From contig CALZFC010000001.1 in the NCBI GenBank assembly GCA_945643635.1, positions 2,066,001 to 2,130,000 of the forward strand: a DNA stretch of 64,000 nt. The letters are read 5' to 3'. Source of the DNA: Allodiplogaster sudhausi. Lineage: Eukaryota > Nematoda > Chromadorea > Rhabditida > Diplogasteridae. The position numbers and the translations under genes are program-made. The notes under the pieces were generated by a model that saw only the letters and a list, made by a program, of their open reading frames with translations, made no database searches and had not been told where the DNA came from. Shown here one piece after another: positions 46,129 to 59,043 of the stretch (positions within the stretch are counted from its first letter, which is position 1; each line of letters starts with the position of its first letter).

Positions 46129-48535
46129 CTAAGTGTGTTCACCTTCTGCCAGGTCGCCCTTTGGCTCATGGTCAGCGATCGAATTCTTCTGAAGGATCTC
46201 ATTGCCAGAAGCGACAGTTTTCGTTACGGAGAAAGCGTTCGACGGAACGACAGTAACATCAATTTTGCCTTTGAGAAAGAGCCGCATCCAGCCAAGCACG
46301 ACATTCCTGGACATTAACTTTATTTTGTTATCGATCAAAAGTTAGATTTAGCTAGTAAAAACTCTCATAACCAATAATTGTTTCTTTTTTTGTTGGGAAA
46401 TATCATTACTAGAGCGTGATGTCGTTCTAAGATGAATAAATTTGGAACCGCCCCCATTTAAGATTGACTTCACTAGATTATAAATCGTATATGAACAACG
46501 CTGACTTGTACTCTTTGACAATGACGACAACGACAACTCCGTCGAAGGCAAGGTACATGTGACAGAGCATCGAGATGGGTCCAGGCGGGATGTTGATCTG
46601 AGGAAATTAAGAGAATATGGTTTTGTTTTCATTCTAATAGGCTTGATTGGAGTTATTTTTTATTATCTCTTCTTATCCCGCATGGAATAGAATTAGAATA
46701 TATCTTCATTTAAAAAAATTGTTGATAAACCTTCATGTTCAGGATAGGAAAGCCGGTGGCGAGCAACTCGGGTAAGTAGATGAAGAACACGGGTGCGGCA
46801 AGCTAAATGGAGACGAAAAAATTTATTTTGAATTCCCGCATATTAAATAGCGACAAAACGTGAATTTTAGAGAACGATAAGCACGTTCACAAAAGTGCCG
46901 ACCTGGAGAACGAGCGTCAGGAAGAGCTGGAATTGCAGATTCGCCATGCTTGTGAGACCGCACTGCTTGCGCACCTGTAAACATGCGAATGATGCATAAA
47001 ATAAGATGAAAATGAATTGTTATGATGAAATAACACGATGAATAAGGCATATATTCTGACAGAAAACGAAAGAAACACATAAAATGGAGAGCGATACGCA
47101 TGGAAAGGAAATGTGACTACCTTGTTGATTTCGCCGAGGATGTAGTATGAGCAGACGAAAACAGCGACAAATTGACAGCCCGAGGTGCCGAGAAGCCATG
47201 TCAGCGCAATGACGGTGGTCGGACTACTGAATCCCTGAACCAGATTGTTCACATCATGTTCAAAGGTCAAGCTATGCACATACATACATACATATCTTCA
47301 AATGGTGGAACTTTTGGCAAAGGCATACGCAATTTAGGGTAAAATACCGGAATATTTTAAATCTTGAATTAAAACTCGCATCGATTTTGGGAGCGTAAAG
47401 ATATTTCTTTGTTAAAAAAAAATATTCAGAGGGTGCCACCTCGTTGAAAGTCATCTCGCTGTGATTGAACCACGGAAAGTGGGGTTGGAAGACTTCGCGC
47501 CTTAGGAAGTCCACCATGTCCGGCGGCGCTTCGAAGCTAATTTTTATCAAATAGACACTGATCGACCATGCAAAGGCGTAGAAGCTCAAGAGAATGATGA
47601 ACGTGTAGAAGCGCTCGAAGTGCTTGCGAAACTGGGGCCTGCAAGGATCGCAGTGGATTTTTTTTGTACGCAACTTTTCAGTGCTGGTTGCGAGGCAATA
47701 GTAGAGCAAAAAGGACTACATTCTCAGAGTATGCCCGTTGGAGGTGATAGTACAGACAATCAGTAACGGATATTTTATATGTAGGCATGCCGTACCTGCA
47801 GAGAATGACGTAGCGATACATGAAGCAGTAGAAGAGGACTTGAACGGTCGCATTATGAGTCGCTCCATACATCGCGGCGCCGTATCTAAATGGTCGCATC
47901 ATATCAAATGGTCGAGTCAGAAAGTACGGCCCGCTAATCTTTCTAACGTTTGCGGCGCGCGCAAAGAAATAATTAAAAATACAAAGAAAATAATAATGGA
48001 TGTGACCAACTCGAGGAAGACGGGTCCGCTCATAAACAGGAAGGATTTGCCTTCGGTGATACCGCCGACCTTAATAGAGCCTTTTTGTTTTGCTTATTAT
48101 AATTCAAGTCAGCACCGTATTTTCTGTTAATCGACAGACTCATAAAAAATACGGCCGCGCTAACCGGCCGGAAGAGCAGACAGATCATGGTGAAGAAGAG
48201 GTCGTGCGTCGCGAACGAAATGATGTAATACTTGTAGACTCCCATGGAAGAGCTGCTATACTTGCATGCGAGCAGGATGACCAGCAGATTGCTGATCAGG
48301 GCGACAGCTTAATAATTTCGTCTTCTTTCTATGATCTTGGTAATAAGAATAAACAACCTCCAAGAATTGAAATTAAATGCAACCTTGTGTTTTGTAGCAT
48401 CGAAAAATTAAAATTAAATGTAACCTTACGTTCTGTTGCATCGACATAAGGAAAAAAAACAGAAGAAAATATCTTACTAATGCATGACCACTCGACTGAT
48501 TGGATGACAAGAAGAGCGTCTTTCGAAATGTCCAT
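46129..48535 (-). CDS. Array receptor copy A: intact Str-type serpentine chemoreceptor, 10 exons
   Basis: Exons (minus): 48535-48478, 48307-48165, 48069-47983, 47938-47796, 47638-47440, 47234-47121, 46974-46903, 46802-46731, 46597-46506, 46306-46129. All junctions agree in phase and give 1158 nt (385 aa). TM1 begins in exon 2 (VALISNLLVILLACKY), TM2 is ISFATHDLFFTMICLLF, and exon 4 holds TM3 with ATHNATVQVLFYCFMYRY, a Str-superfamily-like (H...F.YRY) motif. Exon 5 has TM4 and a loop FLRREVFQPHFPWFNHSEMT, exon 6 TM5, exon 7 LQFQLFLTLVLQ (TM6 start), exon 8 APVFFIYLPELL, exon 9 TM7 ending KEYK, and exon 10 a C-tail starting NVVLGWMRLFLK. The join between exons 3 and 4 is the least certain. It is the only clearly complete member of the array. 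Ligand unknown. Confidence 0.75.
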
Positions 48536-48604
48536 AGGCTTAGTAGTTGTCACTTCAAGACAATGATCTCAAAATCAGAGAATCGCCCTTCTTTCAGCAA
48601 AGGC

Positions 48605-49160
48605 GGATTTTTAAGATCTGCACGAATTACAAAAGATTTATCCTTTAAATACAGATCAGCGTGTTACGTCATGTATGGGATTAATCTTCTATAGCAAAAT
48701 CCTCGTACATTATCTCTGTTATCTTCATGCTATTTTCCAATGTGAATTTCAATGCGACTTGATGACAGAAAGCCGTGTGAAATCAGTCATATTCCAGACA
48801 ACAACATATTCTATACCTCTTGAGAACTAGGAAATGAAAAACAAGGAATATGCACCTATATTTTTGCATAAATGATGAGGATCTGTTGAACCCATGACGT
48901 TAGCAGTTTCTCTCTCCATATTTTCAGCATATTATTATGCATAGTATGCTGCATTGCGAAAAGTCTTATGTGAAAATACAACAGTCGTATTTTGATCAGT
49001 ATTACAAGGGCAAAATGATTTCATCATCTCTATAATCTGAATCGTCTGCAATTGCCGAATAAATAAATATTTGAATGCATAATGATAAGTCCTTCTATTT
49101 GCTAGGCGGAAAATAGGGCTAGCATATCAAAGTGGAAAGAAAAGACAGTGAAATCTATGT
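48605..49160 (-). repeat. Duplicated 5' flank of copy A
   Basis: Repeated upstream of copy B (56825-57240) and as relic D (45440-46010). It is part of the tandem duplication unit and probably carries the promoter, although no motif can be pointed to. Confidence 0.6.
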
Positions 49161-50293
49161 ATGTACTTTAATCTGTAGTCCTTTGACTCTTTTACACTTT
49201 TGCTGTTACCTTCACAACTTGTAAGTTATAGTACGTTATTATGCGGCGTTACTAACTAATTACACAGTGCAGGCTAATTATTCCCCTCCTTTTCATTATT
49301 ACGGCTTCTGAAAAGAAAGTCTAAATTATACGATTGTAGTATTAGATTGAAAAAAGTTCATAATAGAGAAATTTTCCGATGCATGCTTTATACATTGAAA
49401 CTTCAGTGCACTGGAAGCGCGTCGGGGTGTAAATGCGGTTGCTTCAATACATAAATGTATCTCTAACCCGATTGGGGTCTTAAAGAAATCTAGCAAAACA
49501 ATTATCAAGTTATATGATGCTTAAAATTGTGCAATAAGTTTTAACAAAAGTTGACAACAGTAATAAACCTCAACAATTTCAGCATGATTGGAGAGGCTCA
49601 GAGGCTGAATTTTAAAGACGCCAGTGCTCCCATCGCAAAGGGTGAGAGCGAGAAAGTCCATTGCCAAATTAGGCAGGTGGTTGACCTATTGTCTTAGGAC
49701 ATACATATGTACTAGTTCAAATGAGGAAGCAGTTTAGTTGCAGAGTGCTACCCAAATTAGGCATGCACGCCTTTTTCCGCAGACAAGATAAATTCACCAA
49801 ATGTCAACTTGGATAGTTACGTTAGGTGGAAAACACTATTTTAGCCTTTCTTAGGAATAAGTTGTATTCATCCGTTTCTACTCCTTTCGCGCGAAGATGC
49901 TCTTGTATCCCTCGCTTCAATTCAGCACACTTTTTCCTTTCATATCCGCTTGCAATTTAGTTGCGCTATGAAGATTTAAATGCGAGTGTAGAACCTAGCA
50001 TATGAACAAAGTAGAGCATTGTTAATTTCTTAAATACGTTGTGTCAGAATTTCCTCATTAACAGTTTTTTTCTACAAAATTTGTTAACGATACTGTCACA
50101 TGGAAAATCTGTTATTGTACTATATCAGCTTCCTGGTTTCTTTATTTTCGGCTCTTACATATCTCTAGACAATAACAATGTTTGTAATGGTATTGGTGTG
50201 GGAGAGAGACTTCTCATCGTTGTATGTATACTTTAATCTTTTATATGGACTTCACATTATGTTGCGATTACTTACTTCCTTTTCCTTGGAACA
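49161..50293. other. No gene recognised
   Basis: AT-rich intergenic sequence between the copy A flank and the palindromic MITE. Confidence 0.45.
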
Positions 50294-50295
50294 TA

Positions 50296-50769
50296 CAGTA
50301 CCGCCCAACATTTCTGGTACATATATTAATTATATTAATATAAATAATTTCAATTGATTTTTCAGGGCTCATGGCGCATTTCAACGTAGTTTTCTGTGCA
50401 AACTAGACTAATTCGATGCAGATAAATACGTTGGTAGCATTAGTTTCTCAATGAAAGTAGACGCTGACGAGAAAATTCACGTTTTAGCCCTACATTTTTT
50501 GAAATATGCAGCGCAATTGCGCTGCACTATATGCGCAATTGCGCTGCATCTTTCAAATGTATTTAGGACTAAAACATGAATTTTCACGTCAGTGTCTACT
50601 TTCTTTGAGAAACTAATGTTTCCAAAGTATTTATCTTCATCGAATTAGTCTAGTTTGTACAGAAAAATACGTTGAAATGCGCCATGAGCGCTGAAAAATC
50701 AATTGAAATTATTTATATTAATATAATTAATATAATTAATATATGTACCAGAAATGTTGGGCGGTACTG
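50296..50769. mobile_element. Palindromic Tc1/mariner-type MITE
   Basis: The whole 474 bases fold on themselves. CAGTACCGCCCAACATTTCT at the left is mirrored by AGAAATGTTGGGCGGTACTG at the right, and the match continues to the centre near 50.53 kb, where two copies of GCGCAATTGCGCTGCA flank a short spacer. TA flanks both ends and the tip CAGT is typical of Tc1-like elements. There is no transposase. Confidence 0.85.
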
Positions 50770-51049
50770 TATGTACATACATATATTTAGACGTCAACAG
50801 GCATCGGTCCAAAGATTTGTGAAGCTAACGATGAATCAACGAGAAAAGATTGTCCGAGGGTATCAAAAAGGTACGGCAAAAAGAACGTCTTCACTCTTAT
50901 ATGCTAAGAAATGAAGAACCTTCTGAATGTGAGGTCTTTGTGCAGTACCACAGATGAGAAGAGAGACTGTATCTGACAGAGAGATCTGAGGTATGCATAC
51001 ATACATACGTAACACATGACGTATTATGAAAAGGATCTTCCTTTTAGTC

Positions 51050-51470
51050 TTTCACCAATTCTTCGTTAGAGTATAATTGACTACTTTAAATTTAAAAAAA
51101 ACTCCTTTATAATTAGTAGTATAATAAAGAGGCAAATGACATTCTATAATAAACAATTGAGTGAGAGATCGAAGGAGGAGATTCTTTTACAAAATCTTCA
51201 CGACGCATATGCTAAATTCCCTTCGAATATACTAAAATCTTCTTTTTGAATATACTAAACTCTTTTCTATGAATATACTAAAATCTTCTCTCTGGATATA
51301 CTAAAAAATATAAATTTGTAACAATGACTAACATTGCCTTCCAGGTGTCGTCACATTAATTTTTGCTATACTTTTCTAAATATGTTTTTATATGACAGCA
51401 TCACTGACTTTGAACTTCTTAATTTAGAAAATCCAAGTTTGCCTACGTCATTGCAGGAAAAAAACAATAA
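51050..51470. repeat. Dispersed repeat R3, copy 1, with a tandem TATACTAAA run
   Basis: Shares blocks with about 52460-52640: TCCTTTATAATTAGTAGTAT against TCTTCTGTAATTAGTAGTAT, and ATTGCAGGAAAAAAACAATA against ATTGCAGAAAAAAAAATTAA. Between 51226 and 51310 a unit of about 28 bases (GAATATACTAAAATCTTCT) recurs four times; related units recur at 53045-53090. Confidence 0.55.
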
Positions 51471-51629
51471 AAGCCAAAACAGAACATGGAAGGAGAGGAA
51501 AAAAGACAAAAATAAATGTTTAAAGAAAAGTAACAAAGATGAATGGGGCAGCCATGAGAGGGAGATTGAGCAAAAGAAAAGACGAAAAGACATGATTAAA
51601 GAAAGACAACCAGAAGCAAGGGAATGAGT

Positions 51630-51760
51630 GAGAGAGAGAGAGCACTAAAAGACATGGTTAAAGAGAGACAAAGAGTTGGAGAGAAAGGGAAAACATCACG
51701 AGAGAGAATAAGAGGAAAAGAAGAAGGGAGAGAGAGCACACAAAAGTACCAGAACAAGTT
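51630..51760. repeat. GA-rich low-complexity tract
   Basis: Purine-rich (GAGA) sequence; a second tract lies at 52278-52350. Open frames through them are repeat-derived. Confidence 0.7.
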
Positions 51761-53139
51761 GGCAAGGAGGTAGAGTAAAAGAGATATAAAAGACGACCAA
51801 GACTAACTGGTAGCTAGAGAATAAGGGAGGGGAGAGCACATCTCACTGTTGCTTCTGTCCATGTTCCCGCCGAGCCATGCCTCACACGATAACTGAGAGA
51901 AGTGATCCGTTTCGACACCCGAAGAGAGAATGACCAGGGGGGGGTAGATGTGGGTGTTGAGTGTAGCTCTTGTAGGAGACACATCTCCGTCACAATTGTC
52001 TGTGGACAATGTCACGCTCACAATGACAATCCTTCATCTGTGAACAGAGCCAGGTACGAAAAGACGCGTTGCGGCCGCGAACGCGGTCTTCTGAACTACG
52101 GTCGTCTTTGATATGCAAAGGCAGCGGAAGAACTACTCAATCGGTTCAGTGAATAAGAGTGAAAGTTTTAAAGTGCGCTAATGAGGTTGGAACTGAATTG
52201 TGTGGCACTTTTGGCCATAATGAAGAGTTCTCATCCTGGACACGTCCAGTTTTGCATTTTGGCGATGATCGGGCGCAGAGAGACGGAGAGAGGTAGAGAA
52301 AGGGAAGGAACAAACGAGAGAGAGAGAAAGAGAGAGAGAGAGGAGAGGGCGCATAGACAGAAAAAAGACGAAAAAGAGAAGTTTCGAAAGCATTTACAAT
52401 ATACGTATACAATAAAGGCCAACTCCATAGCAATGTCTGCACTACAAGTTGACAACATAAAACGTAAAGAAAACTCTTCTGTAATTAGTAGTATAGTGTA
52501 AAGAATGCTTAAAATATACTTTTTCAGACCAAAGTGTTCGTTGGGGATAAAGCATTCGTCTCTGAAGGACTTTCTAAATGTCAAAATTGTGTGCATTCAG
52601 AGTATCCAAGCTTGTCTGCAACATTGCAGAAAAAAAAATTAAGCGATAAAATGTATTAAGACTCTACCGCTCGCTATCAGGACAAGTGATTCTTCATCTG
52701 AGAACAAGCAATTGAAATAACAATAAGAATATCTCTGCATTCAATACTGAATGGTGCACGTGCTCTGTCCGTCCTCAAGATGTTCAGAACAGGCAACAGA
52801 ACTGGAGGAGTCAGCTGAAGTCGAGTGCGCTCGCTCGGCGGAGACGCTGCTTCTGCTGCTCGCTCAGCAGTGCATAGCACGCAGCAGCACTGGCGGGGTA
52901 AAGGAAAAAAGACTTCGTTATCTCAGATATTATAAGTGAATCACTAAGTTTGAATACAGATTTGAACCGAGTACGTCTTAGAGAAGACGGCCGTTTATTT
53001 TAGAGAATGGTTGACTAGGATTGACTACAACTAAACTCTTCTTGATGAATATGCTAAATTTTCGCTACGAATATTCTAAAATCATCCCGATGAAGCGTCA
53101 CTCAATGAAGACCGGATGACAAATTGCCTCGACGTGGGA

Positions 53140-56100
53140 AACTTGTAGTCTTTTACAATGATAATAACGACGATTCCGTCAAATGCTGGGTACATGTGAT
53201 AGAGCATCGAGATGGGACTCGGTGGAATGTTGATCTGCAGCATTAAGAGAATATAGTTTTTTTTAGGTTTTCATCCTTCTTGGCTCAAACCTTAATGTTC
53301 AGGATGGGTGAGGCGGTTCCGAGTAGCTCGGGCAAGTAGATGAATAACACAGGCGCGGCGAGCTTTATGGAGACGAAAAAAAGTCTATTTAATCCCCTCG
53401 CAAATTTATTTTATAAAATAGCGATACAACGTAAAATTTGAGAGAGGGATCCGGAGTGTTCATCTTCAGATGGAGAAAAGCGCTTGTTTACTACAAGTGC
53501 ATATACATACATATATGTCCACGACCTGTAGAAGCGTTAGGAAAAGCTGGTAAAGCAGATTCGCCATGCATGCGCCACCGCACTGCTCGCGCACCTGTAA
53601 GCGCCAAGATGAAAGTATAGGATTCATGGAGCCAACATTAAAGCGTTGCCTGACGCCATGATGAGGCAGCACGGTGTGATTTAGAGAGACGCGACTACAA
53701 ATGTTAGGAAAATTCAAATAGATTACTTTTAATTTTGTTTTCAAGGTGAAATGAAAGGGCATATATTTTAAGACAGCCTATCAGTAACTTGAGAGCACGG
53801 CCTGCCCTGGGGACTTTTGTTTTATTCAGCACACGAAAACCACATATCTTATACTACTCGACGAGCTCTACAAAATGGGCCGTATTTTAGATTTTTACAA
53901 AATTTTCCGTTCGAGATACTCTACCTTAACTTTTTCAATACTTTTACTCATAACTTTGTTCAAATGTAGTTTTTCTTCATTATTTATATACCATTCGATA
54001 GCGCTTTAAAAGGGCTTCAATTTATCGAGGGATCAATTTCATGAAAATTGAATTTTGGTCCTAAAATACGGCCCCGAAAATTTTAATAGCCAAAAAACCA
54101 CTTTACGGTCATTTGTACAAAATGAAATACGGATATTCGGAAAGTGCGTAAAATTTCACGTTTCATAAGTCACTTTCAAAGAAAATTAGAGGTAACTATT
54201 TTTTGTTACAGAGCCCGAAACAGTTTCATTGGCCCATGGGCCGTTTCGGCTATTGCTGTTTCGGCTCACAAGTTGGTTCATTAGTGATCACCTCCACAAT
54301 AGAGCACACCAATCTAAAGGTTTTTGAAAGGGCATCACTCTGCATCTAATTAGAATTTTTGTCATCTCTCGTTTTGCCTTAAAAAGGCTATTATGTTCAT
54401 TTTTGAGTAAAAAAATTACAGTTTTCAGCCAAATTTAGGTGAAATCACTCATCTGTACATAAGGAGACCTAGTTGTCGTGAAAGCGCGTTAAATTTGCTA
54501 CAAAATACGCTCCTTATAACGAAAATTAAGGGTAACTATTTTTCGTGCGAATTGGAATATTCAAATGATGCGCAATTCGAATATTCCAATTCACACGGTG
54601 AATTGGTGAATGTACATATTGTTGTCTCGAGTTTTTATTGCTTTTCAATTCGTAGCGAAAAATAGTTACCCTTAATTTTCGTTATAAGGAGCGTATTTTG
54701 TAGCAAATTTAACGCGCTTTCACGACAACTAGGTCTCCTTATGTACAGATGAGTGATTTCACCTAAATTTGGCTGAAAACTGTAATTTTTTACTCAAAAA
54801 TGAACATAATAGCCTTTTTAAGGCAAAACGAGAGATGATAAAAATTCTAATTAGATGCAGAGTGATGCCCTTCAAAAACCTTTAGATTGGTGTGCTCTAT
54901 TGTGGAATTGATCACTAATGAACCAACTTGTGAGCAGAAACAGCACCGATAGCATGGGCCAATGAAACTGTTTCGGGCTCTGTAGCAAAAAATAGTTACC
55001 TCTAATTTTCTTTGAAAGTGACTAACGTAACGTGACATTTTACGCACTTACCGATTATCCGTATTTCATTTTGTAAAAATGACCGTAAAGTGGTAATTTT
55101 GGCTATTAAAATTTTCGGGGCCGTATTTTTGGACCAAAATTCAATTTTCATGAAATTGATCCCTCGATAAATTGAAGCCCTTTTAAAGCGCTATGGAATG
55201 GTATGTAAATAATGAAGAAAAACTTCATTTGAACAAAGTTATGAGTAAAAGTATTGAAAAAGTGAAGGTAGAGTATCTCGAACGGAAAATTATGTAAAAA
55301 TCTAAAATACGGCCCATTTTGTAGAGCTCGACGAGTAGTATAAGATATGTGGTTTTCGTGTGCTGAATCAAACAAAAGTCCCCAGGGCAGTGTTGTATTA
55401 AGCCATGCTCACGTCTTACAGATAGGCTGTCTTAGCAGAAAACGAAAGAAGATGCCAGTGGATGGCGAGCGACAAAACCAGGAAAAGAAATGTGCCTTCC
55501 TTCTTGATTTCGCTCAGGATGTAGCTCGACGTGCCGAGAAGCCACGTCAGCGCAATGACGGCCGTCGGAGCCTTGAAACCCTGAATCAGATCCTTCACCT
55601 CATGTTCAGCGGCTCTCTTGAACAAACTATATTAGGGAAAACAACCGGTACATTTTATGTCTTAACTTAAGCTCGGTAGGAAGATAATATAATTTTTAAC
55701 GAAATTTCTAGAGGGCACACCTCGTTGAATGTCATTTCGCTGTGATCGAACCACGGAAAGTGGGGCTGGAAGACTTCACGTCTAAGGAAGTCCACCATGT
55801 AAGGTGGCGCCTCTCTTTCCATCAGGAAGACACAGATCGATCATGCAAAGACTTAGAGGCTCAAGGAAATGATGAAATTGGAGAAGCGCTCGAAGTTCCT
55901 GCGCCACTGAGGTCTGCAAGAGTCATTGGTGGTTTTTTCAGTGCTGAGACAAAAGAAGAACTATGCAAATTTCTGGAGCGCGAAAACATTTCGAGCCGTA
56001 CTTGCAGAGAATGACGTAGCGATACATGAAGCAGTAGAGAAGCACTTGAACGGCAACATTATGTGTAGCGCAATAGATCGCGGAGCCGTATCTTTAATGT

Positions 56101-56756
56101 TCGCATCATTTCCGAGTGTTACGGCCCGCTACTTTTTATATCGTTTGTAGTAGTCGCAAAAAATAAAAACATAGACAGTCTATTTTCTAATGGAACAGAA
56201 AAGAAGATCGATGTGACCAACTTGAAGAATACGGGTCCGCTCATTTGCCTTCGGTGATTCCGCCGACCTTAACATAACGTTTTTTTATGCTTAGTTAGTT
56301 AGCATAATTCAAGTCCAAGGGTAAATTTACATATATTACCGCCGCACTAACCGGCCGGAAGTGCAGACAAATCATAGTGAAGAAAATCTCATGTGTCGCG
56401 CATGAAATAATCTAATACTTGCAGACGCCCATGGAAAAGCTGCTATACTTGCATGCGAGCAGGATAACCATCACGTTACTTAGCAATGCGACAGCCAAAT
56501 AATTTTGTTGACGTTAATTTTGTTTTTTTGCTAACCAACCGAAAAAGTATGCTTATGAAATGAAATAAATTCTCATATTATGTTTTGTGGTATAATTTGC
56601 AATACTATGCTAATTTAAGCTACAAAAAAACTACAAGAAAATTTTAATAAAAGTTTTTTCCTCTGTAGAGTAGTAAAAGTGAAAATAAAGCCTCTTACTA
56701 ATGCATGCCCACTCGACTGAGTGAATGAAGAGAGGAGCGTCTTCCGAAATATCCAT
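53140..56756 (-). pseudogene. Array receptor copy B: decayed pseudogene split by foldback element 3
   Basis: Colinear with copy A. The first exon (56756-56699) is intact in length. The acceptor of exon 2 has changed from AG to GG and the exon carries an in-frame TAG. Exon 3 has lost 13 bases, exon 4 has an added A and a TAA, and exon 5 has two stops. Exon 6 lacks 33 bases and its donor GT has become GA. Exon 7 (about 53597-53529) is separated by the foldback; exons 8 (about 53363-53292) and 9 (about 53234-53143) follow. The last exon is not seen. With this many independent lesions the copy is clearly dead. Confidence 0.85.
53768..55435. mobile_element. Foldback DNA element 3, inserted in copy B
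   Basis: Two arms of about 800 bases are inverted copies around a centre near 54.6 kb. GACAGCCTATCAGTAA after TTAA (53768-53771) mirrors TTACAGATAGGCTGTC before TTAG (55432-55435), and GCCCTGGGGACTTTTGTTT mirrors AAACAAAAGTCCCCAGGGC. It shares the inner GCCTGCCC/GGGCAG signature with elements 1 and 2 but has different arm sequence, so it belongs to the same group but a separate family. Confidence 0.85.
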
Positions 56757-56824
56757 TCGCCTATAATTCAAGCCTACATTAATTTTTTTTCGATGATTGT
56801 TCTCCAAAGATAGAGTAACCACAG

Positions 56825-57300
56825 ACATTCAAGATCTGCGCGCATTACTAAAGATGCATCGTTTGAATACTGAATACGGGTGTAGAGTTTGATGCCATGA
56901 CTCATGGGATATTTCCTCTGTTCGAAAACATTCTTACATTGGCTCCCTTATCTTAATGCAATTTTCCATTCAGTGTTACTTGATGACTGAAAACCGTGTG
57001 AAAGCACAGATATGTAATGTAGACAATAACATTGTATGAAGCTCATGCGAACCAGGAAATGAAAAAAGAAATATGCACCCATATTGTTGTATGAATGCTG
57101 ATGATCTCTGGCCACCAGAGATCCTCAACATTTATCGGACAATGAGTTTATTTTCTCTCTCCTTATTGTCTACATACATATAGCATAATGTACATATATG
57201 TATATTGTCAGTTACTGAATGCATAACGAAAATTTTATTTTGTTTCAATTTTTAACGGCAAAAAAATCTGCACTCTCATATGGCCTGTAACAAAAAACTT
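56825..57300 (-). repeat. Duplicated 5' flank of copy B
   Basis: Colinear with the copy A flank at 48605-49160. Carries GATCTGCGCGCATTACTA and the GATGACTGAAAACCGTGTGA block. Confidence 0.55.
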
Positions 57301-58619
57301 GTGTACGTTAGACCTTATAATTAGGGCCGTTAGACTTTACAATAGGGCTCTCTAGCATAACTTATTGTTAGAGTGTTCACTTTCGGCCATTTCGCCCTTT
57401 GTCTCATTGTCAGCGATCGAATGTTTCTGACAAGTTATCTCGTTGCATGGAGCGACTGGCTTCGGTTCGGAGAAGGAAAGAACACATTAATTCTGACTTT
57501 GAGAAAGAGCCGCATCCAGCCGAGCACGACATTCCTGGACGACAAGTTAGTTTAATTTATAAGTTATCAAATTAAATTGTTAAGTAATAAAGACGCTTTT
57601 CACTTTCTAGTGTTCTCTTTCTACATGGGAAAGATAACTAGAGAGTGATGACGTTTAAAAAAAAAGAATTAATTTTGGAAACGTCCTCATTTACATCACT
57701 CGAAGAAGACCCTGTGCTAAATCGACTGTAATATGTATGTATATTGGCCGTAATTAATATGAACAACGCTTACTTGTACTCTTTCACAATGACGACAACG
57801 ACGAATCCGTCAAAGGCTGGGTACATGTGAAAGAGCATCGAGATGGGACACGGCGAAATGTTGATCTGTAGGCGACAACTTTTTTGGGTTTCTATTCTAT
57901 TTGGTTCGATTAGAGTTAATATGATTCTACATTTTATCCTGTTAACTTCAGGGATTTGAAACACAATAGCAATATATATATATATATATATTTTTTTTTT
58001 GATTAAATGTGCAACGCAAAATAAACTGATAAACCTTCATGTTCAGGAGAGGAACGCAGATAGCGAGCAGCTCGGGCAAGTAGATAAAGAACACGGGCGC
58101 GGCAAGCTTAAAGAAATATGTATGTTTGAATTCCCGCGTATTTGTCTGGTAAAACGGCTACAAAGACTGAGATCCAAAAGATTCATTTTCAGAAGCAAAA
58201 AAATCCTCGTTTATAACTAGCGTATTGAGGAATGCTAACCTGGAGAACTAGCGTGAGGAAGAGCTGGTACTGTAGATTCGCCATGGTTGCGCCACCGCGA
58301 ATTTTGCGCACCTGTGAGACACAAAACGAAAGAATTCAAGAACTGAAGAGCGCATGGACAGAAACCTATTGATTTCGCCCAGGATGTAGTATGAGCAGAC
58401 GAAAACGGCACCAAATTGGCAGCCTGAGGTGCTAAAAAGCCAGGACAGCGCAATGACGGAGGTCGGACTACTGAATCCCTGAACCAGATGTTTCACATAA
58501 TGTTCAAAGGCTATCCACATTTTTATGATCACTGTTGTTATAATTTTTTGAAAAATATATTTTTGGAAGCTCTCATGATACAAGCTATCCAAAGGAAAAA
58601 AAATTTAAAAAAAACATTT

Positions 58620-58664
58620 ACTGCACGCTTATGTTCGAGTGTCTCAGACGGGCTCTCTTAAATA
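58620..58664. repeat. Solo end of a foldback-type element
   Basis: GCACGCTTATGTTCGAGTGT followed by GGGCTCTCTTAA resembles the right tip of foldback element 2 (GCGCATGCTCGACTC ... GCTCTCTTAA at 41854-41889). It lies in an intron of copy C, with no matching second end nearby. Confidence 0.4.
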
Positions 58665-58997
58665 CAATATTTAGAAGGTGCACACCTCGTTGAAAGTCAT
58701 CTCGCTGTGATTGAACCACGGAAAGTGTGGCTGGAAGACTTCGCGCCTTAGAAATTCCACCTTGTCCGACGGCGGTATAAAGCTATTTTTTATCAAGTAG
58801 AGAGTTATTGACCATGCAATGATGTAGAAGCTCAAGAGAATGATGACTGTGTAGAAGCGCTCGAAGTGCTTGCGCCACTGCGGTCTGCAAAGATCGCTGG
58901 AGATTTTTTGTCTTTGTTTTGTATGCAGCTTTTTGGTTCTGATAGTGAGACAATAGTTGAGTACAAAGGACTGCATTCTCAGAAAATATCCGTTACT

Positions 58998-59043
58998 GTT
59001 AACGGATATAAAGTACAGACAACTGTACTTTATATCCGTTAAC
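58998..59043. repeat. Perfect hairpin in a copy C intron
   Basis: AACGGATATAAAGTACAG, a four-base loop ACAA, then CTGTACTTTATATCCGTT, extending to 21 paired bases with GTT/AAC. Copy A has only half of this palindrome in the matching intron (GATAGTACAGACAATC at 47740-47760). Confidence 0.85.
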
